Origin: Azospirillum ramasamyi
GTDB lineage: Bacteria > Pseudomonadota > Alphaproteobacteria > Azospirillales > Azospirillaceae
Assembly: GCF_003233655.1 (NCBI RefSeq)
Contig: NZ_CP029834.1
Span: forward strand, 373,885-437,884
Reading direction: 5' to 3'
DNA: 64,000 nucleotides
Shown: in pieces, positions 43,897 to 52,219 of the stretch
Layout of the letters: each line of letters starts with the position of its first letter
Position numbering within the stretch: position 1 is the stretch's first letter
Translations under genes and position numbers: made by a program
Notes under the pieces: model-generated
Told to the model about the DNA's origin: nothing
Databases searched by the model: none
Seen by the model: only the letters and a program-made list of their open reading frames with translations

Positions 43897-44882
43897 GCGG
43901 GGCCATGATGCAGAGGTTCCTTCCCCTGATCGTCACCACCGCCGTTCTGGTGGTCGGGTTCCTGATCTGCGCGGCGCAGTTCCCCAGCTTCGCCTCCTGG
44001 CGGGTGGTGGCCAATCTGCTGACCGACAACGCCTTTCTGGGGATCACCGCGGTCGGCATGACCTTCGTCATCCTGTCCGGCGGGATCGACCTGTCGGTGG
44101 GGGCGGTGATCGGCTTCACCACCGTGCTGCTGGCCGTGCTGATCGAGCATGGCGGCTGGCACCCCGTTCCCGCCTTCGCCGCGGCGCTGATCGCCGCCGG
44201 CGGCTTCGGGGCGGCGATGGGCGGGGTGATCCATGTCTTCCAGATGCCGCCCTTCATCGTCACGCTGGCCGGCATGTTCATCGCCCGCGGCCTGGGCTTC
44301 GTCCTGACCACCGATTCGGTACCGATCAACCACGCGCTCTATGGCGAGCTGAACGACATGGCGCTGCGGTTCGACTTCGGGCTGAAGCTGAGCCTGCCGG
44401 CGCTGCTGATGCTGGGAGTGGTGCTGGGGGCCGTGGTGCTGGCGCATTGGACGCGCTTCGGCGCCAACCTCTACGCGCTGGGCGGCAACCGGCAGTCGGC
44501 GGAGCTGATGGGCGTGCCGGTGGGGCGGACGACGGTGGCGGTCTATGCCTTGTCCGGGCTGCTGGCCGGGCTGGCGGGGATCGTCTTCTCGCTCTACACC
44601 GGCGCCGGCTATTCGCTGGCGGCGACGGGGGTGGAGCTGGACACCATCACCGCGGTGGTGATCGGCGGCACGCAGCTGACCGGCGGCTACGGCTATGTCG
44701 TCGGCACCTTCATCGGCGTGCTGATCCAGGGGCTGATCCAGACCTACATCACCTTCGACGGCACCTTGAGCAGCTGGTGGACCAAGATCGCCATCGGCGT
44801 GCTGCTGTTCGTCTTCATCCTGCTGCAGAAGGGCCTGCTGACGGTCTGGACCGGCCGCGGCGGCGAACCGGCGGAGGCGTGA
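43893..44882 (+). CDS. yjfF: Sugar ABC transporter permease 2 (YjfF-like)
   Basis: The 329-residue permease has FLGITAVGMTFVILSGGIDLSVGAVIGF, FQMPPFIVTLAGMFIARGLGF, and the coupling block LYALGGNRQSAELMGVPVGR. It begins in an ATGA overlap with permease 1 and ends in a TGATG overlap with the mutarotase gene. The E. coli YtfQRT-YjfF system, to which this set corresponds gene for gene, imports galactofuranose; in this island arabinose, galactose or their furanose forms are the likely cargo. Confidence 0.92.
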   Translation: MSGAMMQRFLPLIVTTAVLVVGFLICAAQFPSFASWRVVANLLTDNAFLGITAVGMTFVILSGGIDLSVGAVIGFTTVLLAVLIEHGGWHPVPAFAAALIAAGGFGAAMGGVIHVFQMPPFIVTLAGMFIARGLGFVLTTDSVPINHALYGELNDMALRFDFGLKLSLPALLMLGVVLGAVVLAHWTRFGANLYALGGNRQSAELMGVPVGRTTVAVYALSGLLAGLAGIVFSLYTGAGYSLAATGVELDTITAVVIGGTQLTGGYGYVVGTFIGVLIQGLIQTYITFDGTLSSWWTKIAIGVLLFVFILLQKGLLTVWTGRGGEPAEA

Positions 44883-45949
44883 TGCCCATCGGGAGTTTCC
44901 TGTTCGATACGGCGGCCGGCACGGTCGAGGGTGGTCCGGCGGGCAGTCCCGAGGGCAGTCCCGTGAAGGGCTTCACCCTGTCCGCCGGCGGGCTGGAGGC
45001 GACGGTGGTCGCCCATGGCGCCCGGCTGGTGCGGATGATGGTGCCGGGGCGGGACGGCGGGACGGCCGATGTGGTGCTCGGCTTCGACCGGCTGGGCGAC
45101 TATCTGGCGAGCGACGCCTATTTCGGCGCCACCTGCGGGCGCTACGCCAACCGCATCGGCGGGGCGGTCTTCCCCCTGGACGGCGTGCGGCACGCGCTCA
45201 GCGCCAACGAGCCGCCGAACCAGCTGCATGGCGGACCCGACGGCTTCGACCGCCGGATCTGGGACGCCGAGGTGGAGGAGGCGGACAATGCCGTCACCTT
45301 CACGCTCGTCTCGCCGGACGGCGACCAGGGCTATCCCGGCAGGCTGAGGGCGGCGACGCGGTATCGGCTGACCGATGACGGGGTGCTGGACATCCGCATG
45401 ACCGCCGTCAGCGACCGGCCGACCGTCGTCAACCTCGTCCATCACAGCTATTGGAACCTCGGGGGCCATGACTCCGGCGACCTGCGCGGCCACCGGCTGA
45501 CGGTGCGCGGCGGCTTCACCACACCGGTCGGCGCCGGCCTGATCCCGACGGGAGAGGTGCGGCCGGTGGACGGCACCCCCTTCGACCTGCGCGGCGGGGT
45601 GGGGCTGGGCGAGGCGCTGGAGGCGGTGGGCGGCCTCGGCTTCGACCACAACTGGTGCCTGGAAGGGCCGGCGGGGGAGCTGCGCCCGGTGGCTTGGCTG
45701 GAGCACCCGGCATCGGGCCGGCGGATGGAGCTGGCGACCGACCAGCCGGGCCTGCAGGTCTATACCGGCGGCTATCTCAGCGAGCGGGTGGTGGGAAAGG
45801 GCGGGCGGCGCTATTGCCGGTTCGCCGGGCTGGCGCTGGAGAGCCAGCGCTTCCCCGACAGCCCCAACATCGGCCATTTCCCGTCCGCGCGGCTGGACCC
45901 CGGCGGGACATACCGGCACCGCATGCAGCTGCGATTCGGGGTGGGCTGA
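44882..45949 (+). CDS. galM: Aldose 1-epimerase (mutarotase)
   Basis: The 355-residue galactose mutarotase-like enzyme interconverts sugar anomers. The substrate-binding arginine-asparagine pair is in CGRYANRIGGAVF, histidines in QLHGGPDGFDRRIWD and VNLVHHSYWNLGG, and the catalytic glutamate in LALESQRFPDSPNI near residue 320. The initiation codon overlaps the permease stop (TGATG). In the island it would supply the anomer taken by the 1-dehydrogenase. The N-terminal 25 residues are glycine-rich and do not match the fold, so an internal start (GTG or ATG) is possible. Confidence 0.92.
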   Translation: MPIGSFLFDTAAGTVEGGPAGSPEGSPVKGFTLSAGGLEATVVAHGARLVRMMVPGRDGGTADVVLGFDRLGDYLASDAYFGATCGRYANRIGGAVFPLDGVRHALSANEPPNQLHGGPDGFDRRIWDAEVEEADNAVTFTLVSPDGDQGYPGRLRAATRYRLTDDGVLDIRMTAVSDRPTVVNLVHHSYWNLGGHDSGDLRGHRLTVRGGFTTPVGAGLIPTGEVRPVDGTPFDLRGGVGLGEALEAVGGLGFDHNWCLEGPAGELRPVAWLEHPASGRRMELATDQPGLQVYTGGYLSERVVGKGGRRYCRFAGLALESQRFPDSPNIGHFPSARLDPGGTYRHRMQLRFGVG

Positions 45950-45991
45950 ACGGAAAGCGGGGAACCGTCCTGCGGCTCGCGGGGTTCATCG

Positions 45992-46023
45992 GAAGGCGCG
46001 GCAGCGGTTCCGCTGCCGCCTTC
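45992..46023 (+). terminator. Hairpin after the second sugar transporter operon
   Basis: GAAGG-CG-CGGCAGCGG (45992-46007) pairs with CCGCTGCCG-CCTTC (46010-46023), a two-base bulge apart, around a TT loop. It separates galM from the phospholipase D-like gene. No T-run follows, so it may be a processing or stabilising structure. Confidence 0.55.
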
Positions 46024-46061
46024 GGAGATGCTGCCCCACCATGCTGGAAGGAAAGGTCGAT

Positions 46062-47717
46062 ATGGCCTCGCCGACGCCCGCCGCCCGCCCCGGCTCCGAT
46101 TTCCAGGCCGGCCTAAGTCAGGCGGGTCCGATCCTGGTTCCCGGCCGGACCTGCTGGCGCGTGGCGAAGGCGGACCGGGTGGCCGTCATCATCGATGCCG
46201 CCGCCTATTTCGCCCGGCTGAAGGCGGCCATCCTCGGCGCCCGCCACACGGTGATGCTGATCGGCTGGGATTTCGACACCCGGATCAAGCTGGAGCCGGA
46301 CGACCCGATTCCTGGCGTGCCGAACGAGTTGGGCGACTTCCTGTCCTGGATCGTCCGGGTGCGGCCGGAACTGACCATCAACGTGCTGAAATGGGATCTG
46401 GCGGTCCTGAAGATGCCGTTCCGCGGCCGGACGCCGCTGGTCCTGCTCGACTGGATGAGCAGCCGGCGCCTGCGCTTCCGCCTGGATTCCGCCCATCCGC
46501 CCGGCGCCTGCCACCACCAGAAGATCGCCATCATCGACGACGCGCTGGCCTTCTGCGGCGGCATCGACATGACCACCGACCGCTGGGACACCCCCGAGCA
46601 TCGCGACGACGACCCCCGCCGCGTGCGGCCCAGCGGCGAGCCCTACGGCCCCTTCCACGACGTGACCACCGCCGTCGACGGCGAGGCGGCGCGGGCGCTG
46701 GGCGAGCTGGCGCGGGAACGCTGGCGCCGGGCCACCGGCGACGCACTGCGCCCGCCGCCGCCGACCGAGGCCCATTGGCCGGAGGATCTGGAGCCGGACT
46801 TCCGCGACATCCCCGTCGCCATCGCCCGCACCGACCCGATGGCTGATGTTGAGGCGGCGGATGACGAGCACCGGCAGAAGACCGGCAAGCGCGGCGTGCG
46901 CGAGATCGAGGCGCTGTATCTGGCCGCCATCGCCGCGGCGCGGCGGTTCATCTACCTGGAAAGCCAGTATTTCGCCTCGCAGCGGATCGTCGGCGCCATC
47001 GCCGCCCGTCTGTCGGAGCCGGACGGGCCGGAGGTCGTGGTCGTCAACCCGGAACGCGCCCCCGGCTGGGTGGAGGAGGAGGCGATGGGCAGCGCCCGCT
47101 CGCTGCTGGTCCAGCGCCTGCGCGCGGCCGACCCCCACGGGCGCTTCCGCATCCTGGCTCCGGTGACCGAGGGCGGGCAGGGCATCTATGTCCATGCCAA
47201 GGTTCTGGTGGTGGACGACCGGTTCCTGCGGGTGGGGTCGTCCAACATCAACAACCGCTCCCAGGGGCTGGACACCGAATGCGATCTCGCCATCGAATGC
47301 CCGCCGGGCGGCCGGGAGCAGTCGGAGAACTGCCGCGCCATCCGCTCCGTCCGCACGCGGCTGATGGCGGAGCATCTGGGCGTGCCGGTGGCGGAGGTGG
47401 AGCGGACGGAGGACGAGTGCGGCTCGCTGGTCGCCACCGTCGACCGGCTGATGCGCCCGTCCGGCCGCTCCCTCCGCCCGCTGGAGCCGGAGCCGCTGTC
47501 GGAGGCGGAAGTGGCCCTGGTCGACGAGCGGCTGCTCGATCCCGACCGGCCGGAGCCGATGGCGCAGATCGTCCTGCGCGGCGCCACGGTGTTCGGCGAC
47601 GTGAACCGGACCACGCTGCGCATCGCCGCCGGGGTCGCCGCGGGCGCCGCGATCGGGCTTGGCCTTGCCGTCTGGGCCGGCCGGAAGGGGCTTGGGAAAA
47701 ATTTTCGCGGAGAGTGA
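46062..47717 (+). CDS. Phospholipase D-like protein with two HKD motifs and C-terminal membrane segment
   Basis: The 551-residue protein carries two PLD active-site motifs, HHQKIAIIDD near residue 150 and HAKVLVVDD near 380, each with the following GSSNIN or GGIDMT glycine block. Proteins of this class make or exchange phospholipid head groups (cardiolipin synthase-like) or hydrolyse phosphodiesters; the long insert between motifs and the C-terminal hydrophobic segment (IAAGVAAGAAIGLGLAVWAG) fit the membrane PLD proteins of soil alphaproteobacteria. I chose the ATG at 46062, preceded by AAGGAAAGG; an ATG 21 bases earlier lacks a site. It stands alone between the sugar island and the tRNA cluster. 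Confidence 0.85.
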   Translation: MASPTPAARPGSDFQAGLSQAGPILVPGRTCWRVAKADRVAVIIDAAAYFARLKAAILGARHTVMLIGWDFDTRIKLEPDDPIPGVPNELGDFLSWIVRVRPELTINVLKWDLAVLKMPFRGRTPLVLLDWMSSRRLRFRLDSAHPPGACHHQKIAIIDDALAFCGGIDMTTDRWDTPEHRDDDPRRVRPSGEPYGPFHDVTTAVDGEAARALGELARERWRRATGDALRPPPPTEAHWPEDLEPDFRDIPVAIARTDPMADVEAADDEHRQKTGKRGVREIEALYLAAIAAARRFIYLESQYFASQRIVGAIAARLSEPDGPEVVVVNPERAPGWVEEEAMGSARSLLVQRLRAADPHGRFRILAPVTEGGQGIYVHAKVLVVDDRFLRVGSSNINNRSQGLDTECDLAIECPPGGREQSENCRAIRSVRTRLMAEHLGVPVAEVERTEDECGSLVATVDRLMRPSGRSLRPLEPEPLSEAEVALVDERLLDPDRPEPMAQIVLRGATVFGDVNRTTLRIAAGVAAGAAIGLGLAVWAGRKGLGKNFRGE

Positions 47718-47726
47718 ATTCTGTGC

Positions 47727-47755
47727 TTGCGGGCCGCGGCCCATCCCGCTACATA
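47727..47755 (+). promoter_or_regulatory. Probable promoter of the tRNA cluster
   Basis: TTGCGG (47727-47732) and TACATA (47750-47755) are 17 bases apart and 36 bases ahead of the first tRNA. The pair is a reasonable housekeeping promoter for a GC-rich alphaproteobacterium. Confidence 0.55.
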
Positions 47756-47791
47756 GGCGCTCCCCGCGGCGCACAACGCGGTGCGGGGAAA

Positions 47792-47878
47792 GCGCTTGTG
47801 GCGGAACTGGTAGACGCGCTAGGTTCAGGTCCTAGTGGCTGAAAGGCCGTGGGGGTTCGACTCCCTCCAAGCGCACCA
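47792..47878 (+). tRNA. tRNA-Leu (anticodon CAG)
   Basis: The acceptor strands GCGCTTG (47792-47798) and CAAGCGC (47868-47874) pair fully and ACCA is encoded. The anticodon stem CTAGG/CCTAG holds the loop TTCAGGT with anticodon CAG, reading CUG. A long variable arm (TGGCTGAAAGGCCG) is present, as in all leucine tRNAs. First gene of a five-tRNA cluster. Confidence 0.97.
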
Positions 47879-47916
47879 ACACTTCCAGTGTTGGTGAAGG
47901 GTAACAGAAGTATAGT

Positions 47917-47992
<76 letters not shown>

Positions 47993-48065
47993 CTTCTGAA
48001 GGTTCTGGTAGAGTTTAGGTCTTGTCTATCGGGGTGATGTCTTGTAAAAGGCGCCGCTCCTCAGC

Positions 48066-48142
<77 letters not shown>

Positions 48143-48146
48143 CTTT

Positions 48147-48221
48147 GCGGGCGTAGCTCAGGGGTAGAGCACAACCTTGCCAAGGTTGGGGTCGAGGGTT
48201 CGAATCCCTTCGCCCGCTCCA
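48147..48221 (+). tRNA. tRNA-Gly (anticodon GCC)
   Basis: Acceptor GCGGGCG pairs with CGCCCGC; the discriminator T and CCA are encoded. The stem CAACC/GGTTG carries the loop TTGCCAA, anticodon GCC. Only 4 bases separate it from the aspartate tRNA, so both come from one precursor. Confidence 0.97.
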
Positions 48222-48250
48222 TTACTGGAGCGATAGTTTCAGGTTCCCGT

Positions 48251-48325
48251 GGTCTCGTAGCTCAGCGGGAGAGCACTACGTTGACATCGTAGGGGTCACT
48301 GGTTCAATCCCAGTCGGGACCACCA
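48251..48325 (+). tRNA. tRNA-Val (anticodon GAC)
   Basis: Acceptor GGTCTCG pairs with CGGGACC (one U-G) and ACCA is encoded. The stem CTACG/CGTAG carries the loop TTGACAT, anticodon GAC. It ends the cluster 4 bases before a strong hairpin. Confidence 0.97.
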
Positions 48326-48329
48326 TTCT

Positions 48330-48363
48330 GAAGGCCGCCAACCGGAACGGGTTGGCGGCCTTC
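48330..48363. terminator. Terminator hairpin between the tRNA cluster and the aldo/keto reductase gene
   Basis: GAAGGCCGCCAACC (48330-48343) pairs without mismatch with GGTTGGCGGCCTTC (48350-48363) around a 6-base loop. Lying between two convergent units, it can serve both; there is no strong T-run. Confidence 0.75.
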
Positions 48364-48386
48364 GCCATTTCTGGACCTGCCGCCGC

Positions 48387-49223
48387 TCAGATCATCGCCA
48401 GCGGCAGCTTGCGCTTGGGCGGCGGGAAGGCCTTGTCGATCTCCGCGATGTCCTCGCCGGTCAGGGTCAGGTGGATCGCCTCGGCGTTCTCGATGGCGTG
48501 GGCCGTGGTTCCCGCCTTGGGGATCGCGATCACGCCCTGCTGGCGCAGCGCCCAGGCCAGCGCCACCTGCGCCGGGGTGGCATTGTGCCGTTTCGCCACG
48601 GCCAGCAGCGCAGGGGAGCGCAGCAGCCGGCCGCCCTGGCCGATGGGGGAATAGGCCATCACCGGCATCCGCGCGGTGTGCTGGAAGGGCAGCAGGTCGT
48701 ATTCGATGCCCCGGTGTTCGGGGTTGTAGAGCACCTGATTGACGGCGCAACCGTGCAGGTCGGTGACCTCTCCCAGCTCCTCCAGATCGTCGACGTCGAA
48801 GTTGGAAACGCCCCAGCGGGCGATCTTGCCGGCGTCGCGCAGCTGTTCGAAGGCCTCCACCGTCTCCTCCAGCGGCACGCCGCCGCGCCAGTGCAGCAGG
48901 TAGAGGTCGATGCGCTCGATCTTCAGCCGCTTCAGGCTGCGGTCGCAGGCCTTCACCGTGCCGATGCGCGACGCGTTGCTGGGCAGAACCTTGGTGACGA
49001 TGAACAGGCCGTCGCGGCGGCCGGCGATGGCCTCGCCCACCAGTTCCTCCGAGGCGCCGTCGCCGTACATCTCGGCGGTGTCGATCAGGGTCAGGCCGCG
49101 GTCGATGCCGGCCCGGATGGCGGCGATCTCGGCGGCGCGGTCGCCGCGCCCTTCCGCCATCATCCAGGTGCCCTGGCCGAGAGCCGGAACGTCGGTGCCG
49201 TCCGGCAGGGTCACGCGCTTCAT
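48387..49223 (-). CDS. Aldo/keto reductase
   Basis: The 278-residue NADPH-dependent oxidoreductase has the AKR catalytic set: aspartate and tyrosine in LIDTAEMYGDGASEELVGEA near residue 50, lysine in FIVTKVLPSNAS near 78, and histidine in YLLHWRGGVPLEETVEAFE near 110. The C-terminal AIPKAGTTAHAIENAEA binds the cofactor phosphate. It resembles the YeaE-like branch acting on methylglyoxal and other aldehydes. The ATG at 49223 follows GAGGGA. It lies past the nrtCD terminator hairpin, so it is probably transcribed on its own. Confidence 0.9.
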   Translation of the reverse strand: MKRVTLPDGTDVPALGQGTWMMAEGRGDRAAEIAAIRAGIDRGLTLIDTAEMYGDGASEELVGEAIAGRRDGLFIVTKVLPSNASRIGTVKACDRSLKRLKIERIDLYLLHWRGGVPLEETVEAFEQLRDAGKIARWGVSNFDVDDLEELGEVTDLHGCAVNQVLYNPEHRGIEYDLLPFQHTARMPVMAYSPIGQGGRLLRSPALLAVAKRHNATPAQVALAWALRQQGVIAIPKAGTTAHAIENAEAIHLTLTGEDIAEIDKAFPPPKRKLPLAMI

Positions 49224-49255
49224 CTCTGGTCCCTCGTCCGTCATCCCTAAAGACA

Positions 49256-49283
49256 ACAAGCTGGCCTCGGGGGGCCAGCTTGT
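49256..49283 (-). terminator. Terminator after the nrtCD fusion gene
   Basis: ACAAGCTGGCC (49256-49266) and GGCCAGCTTGT (49273-49283) form a perfect 11-bp stem with a 6-base loop. On the minus strand TGTCTTTAG follows. It ends the nrtA-nrtB-nrtCD transcript. Confidence 0.75.
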
Positions 49284-49324
49284 CCAATGCCTATTCGGTG
49301 GGATTTCCGGAAGATGGAAGCGGC

Positions 49325-50989
49325 TCACGCCGCCTTCTTCGGCGCCCCGGCATGGCCGCCCTCCAGGAAGTTCAGCAGCTCTTCCCGGTAGTCGTAATAG
49401 CGCGGGTGCTCCAGCAGGGCCTGACGGGTGCGGGGGTGGGGGATGTCGACGGACAGGATGTGGCCGATCCTCGCGTTCGGGCCGTTGGTCATCATCACCA
49501 CCCGGTCGGCCAGCAGCAGCGCCTCGTCCACGTCGTGGGTGACGCAGACGGCGGTGACCTTGGTGCGCGCCCACACCTCCATCAGCACCTCCTGCAGCTC
49601 CCAGCGGGTCAGGCTGTCGAGCATGCCGAAGGGCTCGTCGAGCAGCAGGAGCTTGGGCGACAGGGCGAAGGCGCGGGCGATGCCGACGCGCTGCTTCATG
49701 CCGTTGGACAGCTCCGCCGCCTTCCTGTCCATGGCGTCGCCAAGCCCGACGCGGGCGAGGTAATAGCGGGCGATGTCGGCGCGCTCGCCCCTGCCGGCAT
49801 GGGGATAGACGCGGTCGACGCCGAGCATGACGTTCTCGTAGGCGGTCAGCCAGGGGAACAGGCTGGGGGCCTGGAACACCACGGCGCGGTCGGGGCCGGC
49901 GCCGCTCACCTCCTTGCCGTCCAGCACGATGCCGCCGCCGGTCACCTCGGCAAGCCCCGCCACCATGGACAGCACGGTGGACTTGCCGCAGCCGGAATGG
50001 CCGATCAGCGACACGAACTCCCCCTTGCGCATCTTCAGGTCGAAGCCGTCCACCACGGTCAGCGGGCCTTTCGGCGTGGCGAAGGTCTTGGTCAGGCGGG
50101 TGAATTCCAGATAGCGCTCCTCCATCCCGCGCCCGCCCATCGCCTCGACATAGGCCTTGGGCGGCGGCGAGGCGGTGGTCGGCTTCACGTCGGGCAGGGT
50201 CAGGTCATCATCGCCGCCGGTGCCGCGGGCGACGCCGACCTCCATCAGATAGGCGGTGACCTCGGCGCGCAGGCGCTTGAAGTCCTCGTCATGGTTGACG
50301 GCGGTGCGGTCGCGCGGTCGGGCCAAGTCGACGGTGAAGGCGGGGCCGAGCGTGGCGCCGGGCCCAGGCGTCAGCGGGATGATGCGGTCCGCCAGCAGGA
50401 TCGCCTCGTCCACATCGTTGGTGATGAGGATGACCGTCTTGCGGTCCTTGCGCCAGATCGCTTCGATCTCGTCCTGCAGCTTGGCGCGGGTCAGCGCGTC
50501 GAGCGCCGACAGCGGCTCGTCCAGCAGCAGCATCTCCGGGCTCATGGCGAGCGCGCGGGCGAAGCCGACGCGCTGGCGCATGCCGCCCGACAGCTCCTTC
50601 GGCCGGCGGTCGGCGGCGTGGCCGAGTCCGACCGTCTCCACCGCCCGGCGGGTCAGCACGCCGCGTTCGGACGACGGCTTGGCCTTGTGAATGGCGTCCA
50701 CCGCCAGGGCGACGTTCTCCTTCACGCTGAGCCAGGGCATCAGCGAATAGGACTGGAAGACCAGCCCTCGCTCCGGGCCGGGGCCGGTCACCGGCTTGCC
50801 GCGGTAGAGCACCTCGCCGGCATCCGCCATCGCCAGACCGGCGATCAGGTTGATCAGCGTCGACTTGCCGGAGCCGGAGAAGCCGACGATGGCGACGAAC
50901 TCGCCCTCTTCGATCGACAGGTCGATGTCGCGCAGCACGGTCGTGCCGCCATAGGATTTCGACACGCCCTTCAGGTCCAGGATCGCCAT
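49325..50989 (-). CDS. nrtCD: Nitrate ABC transporter: two ATPase domains fused (NrtC-NrtD type)
   Basis: The 554-residue protein contains two complete ABC ATPase domains. The first has Walker A GFSGSGKST, signature LSGGMRQRVGFARAL and Walker B LLLDEPLSALD; the second, after a linker around residues 250-290, has GHSGCGKST, LSNGMKQRVGIARAF and LLLDEPFGMLD. In cyanobacteria these are separate proteins NrtC and NrtD, and NrtC carries a C-terminal NrtA-like regulatory domain. Here no such domain is present, and both ATPases are in one chain. It lies 18 bases after nrtB. The pairing with nrtA and the divergent nitrate reductase genes supports nitrate or nitrite as cargo. Confidence 0.9.
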   Translation of the reverse strand: MAILDLKGVSKSYGGTTVLRDIDLSIEEGEFVAIVGFSGSGKSTLINLIAGLAMADAGEVLYRGKPVTGPGPERGLVFQSYSLMPWLSVKENVALAVDAIHKAKPSSERGVLTRRAVETVGLGHAADRRPKELSGGMRQRVGFARALAMSPEMLLLDEPLSALDALTRAKLQDEIEAIWRKDRKTVILITNDVDEAILLADRIIPLTPGPGATLGPAFTVDLARPRDRTAVNHDEDFKRLRAEVTAYLMEVGVARGTGGDDDLTLPDVKPTTASPPPKAYVEAMGGRGMEERYLEFTRLTKTFATPKGPLTVVDGFDLKMRKGEFVSLIGHSGCGKSTVLSMVAGLAEVTGGGIVLDGKEVSGAGPDRAVVFQAPSLFPWLTAYENVMLGVDRVYPHAGRGERADIARYYLARVGLGDAMDRKAAELSNGMKQRVGIARAFALSPKLLLLDEPFGMLDSLTRWELQEVLMEVWARTKVTAVCVTHDVDEALLLADRVVMMTNGPNARIGHILSVDIPHPRTRQALLEHPRYYDYREELLNFLEGGHAGAPKKAA

Positions 50990-51007
50990 GGCCGTCGTCT
51001 CCTTCGC

Positions 51008-52087
51008 TTAGCGGGCGGGGCTGTGGCTGACGGCGGACTGCAGCGCCAGCATCAGGCGGTCGAGCAGGAAGCCGATCAGGCCGATGGTGAAGACCGCCAC
51101 CATGATCTTGGCCAGCGAACTGGAGGAGCCGTTCTGGAACTCGTCCCACACGAATTTGCCGAGGCCGGGGTTCTGGGCCAGCATTTCCGCGGCGATCAGC
51201 ACCATCCAGCCCACGCCCAGCGACAGCCGCAGGCCGGTGAAGATGTAGGGCAGGGCGGACGGCAGGACGAGGCGGCGCACCATGGTGAAGCCCGACAGCT
51301 GCAGCACCTTGCCGACATTCATCAGGTCGCGGTCGATGGAGGACACGCCGACCGCCGTGTTGATCAGCGTCGGCCACAGCGAGCACAGCGTGACGGTGAT
51401 GGCTGAGGTGAGGAAGGACTTCTCGAACAGCGGGTCGCTGCCCGACACGGTGGCGCTGACCACCATTGTGACCAGCGGCAGCCAGGCCAGCGGCGACACC
51501 GGCTTGAAGATCTGGATCAGCGGGTTGATCGCGGCGTTGACCGTCGGCGACAGGCCGCTCGCCACCCCCAGCGGCACCGCCACCAGCGCACCCAGCAGGA
51601 AGCCGGTGAAGACCGTCTTCAGGCTGGTGACGATCTGGTCGAGGTAGGTCGGCTTGCCGGCATAGGGGCGGGTCTTGACCTCCGCCTTCGGGTTCTTCGC
51701 CAGGATCTCGGCGTTGCGCTTCTCCTGGCGCTCGTAGAAGGCGGCTTCCTTGGCGCGTTCGGCCTTGTGGTCGGCGTAGAGGTTGGTCGCCTGCTCCCAC
51801 ACCTGGGCCGGGCCGGGGATGGCGCCCAGGCTGGTCTGCACCTGCGGGGCGGCCCAGCCCCAGGCGGCGAGGAACAGCAGGATGGCGGTCAGCGGGATGC
51901 CCATCTGGCGCCACAGCTCGACACCCTGCTGGCGCGGATTCTCGCCGGCGGCAAGCCGCAGCAGCGGCGCCAGCCAGCCGAGGCCGATTGTGGCCAGGGC
52001 GGAAGCGATACGGTTCAGGGTGTGCGTGCGGCGGGCCTTGCGCTCGGCGCGGGCGAGGTCGGCTGAGGTGTCGGTCAGGCTGGTCAT
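51008..52087 (-). CDS. nrtB: Nitrate ABC transporter permease NrtB
   Basis: The 359-residue inner-membrane protein is a BPD_transp_1 permease of the nitrate/taurine group, with TSLKTVFTGFLLGALVAVPLGVASG and the coupling loop AAEMLAQNPGLGKFVWDEFQ. Compared with standard NrtB it has a long N-terminal part, including a first helix (AILLFLAAWGWAAP) and a hydrophilic stretch of about 45 residues (YADHKAERAKEAAFYERQ) before the pore domain; such insertions occur in proteobacterial NrtB. It lies between nrtA and nrtCD on the minus strand, with a repeat-like hairpin separating it from nrtA. Confidence 0.92.
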   Translation of the reverse strand: MTSLTDTSADLARAERKARRTHTLNRIASALATIGLGWLAPLLRLAAGENPRQQGVELWRQMGIPLTAILLFLAAWGWAAPQVQTSLGAIPGPAQVWEQATNLYADHKAERAKEAAFYERQEKRNAEILAKNPKAEVKTRPYAGKPTYLDQIVTSLKTVFTGFLLGALVAVPLGVASGLSPTVNAAINPLIQIFKPVSPLAWLPLVTMVVSATVSGSDPLFEKSFLTSAITVTLCSLWPTLINTAVGVSSIDRDLMNVGKVLQLSGFTMVRRLVLPSALPYIFTGLRLSLGVGWMVLIAAEMLAQNPGLGKFVWDEFQNGSSSSLAKIMVAVFTIGLIGFLLDRLMLALQSAVSHSPAR

Positions 52088-52110
52088 GGAAGTCTTCCCC
52101 TTGGAAAGAT

Positions 52111-52190
52111 CCCTTCTCCCCGCTTTCGGCTGACCGGAGGTCCGCCTGTCGTCAGCGCAAACTTCGTTTGCGCGAGAGCGGGGGAGAGGG
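52111..52190. repeat. Composite stem-loop element between nrtA and nrtB
   Basis: An outer imperfect pair, CCCTTCTCCCCGCT (52111-52124) with AGCGGGGGAGAGGG (52177-52190), encloses a perfect GCGCAAAC-TTC-GTTTGCGC hairpin (52155-52173). The outer arms belong to the CTTCTCCC/GGGAGAGG repeat class seen elsewhere in the window. In the transcript it would sit just after nrtA and could protect the nrtA message from decay, raising the binding protein over the membrane parts. Confidence 0.7.
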
Positions 52191-52219
52191 GGAATTGGCG
52201 GGTAGTAGGGTAAGGGCGC

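Noticed and set aside
46062..47717. PLD-like protein as an antibacterial effector or toxin
   Set aside because: No VgrG, PAAR or immunity gene is nearby, and the C-terminal membrane segment and stand-alone location fit a housekeeping membrane PLD.
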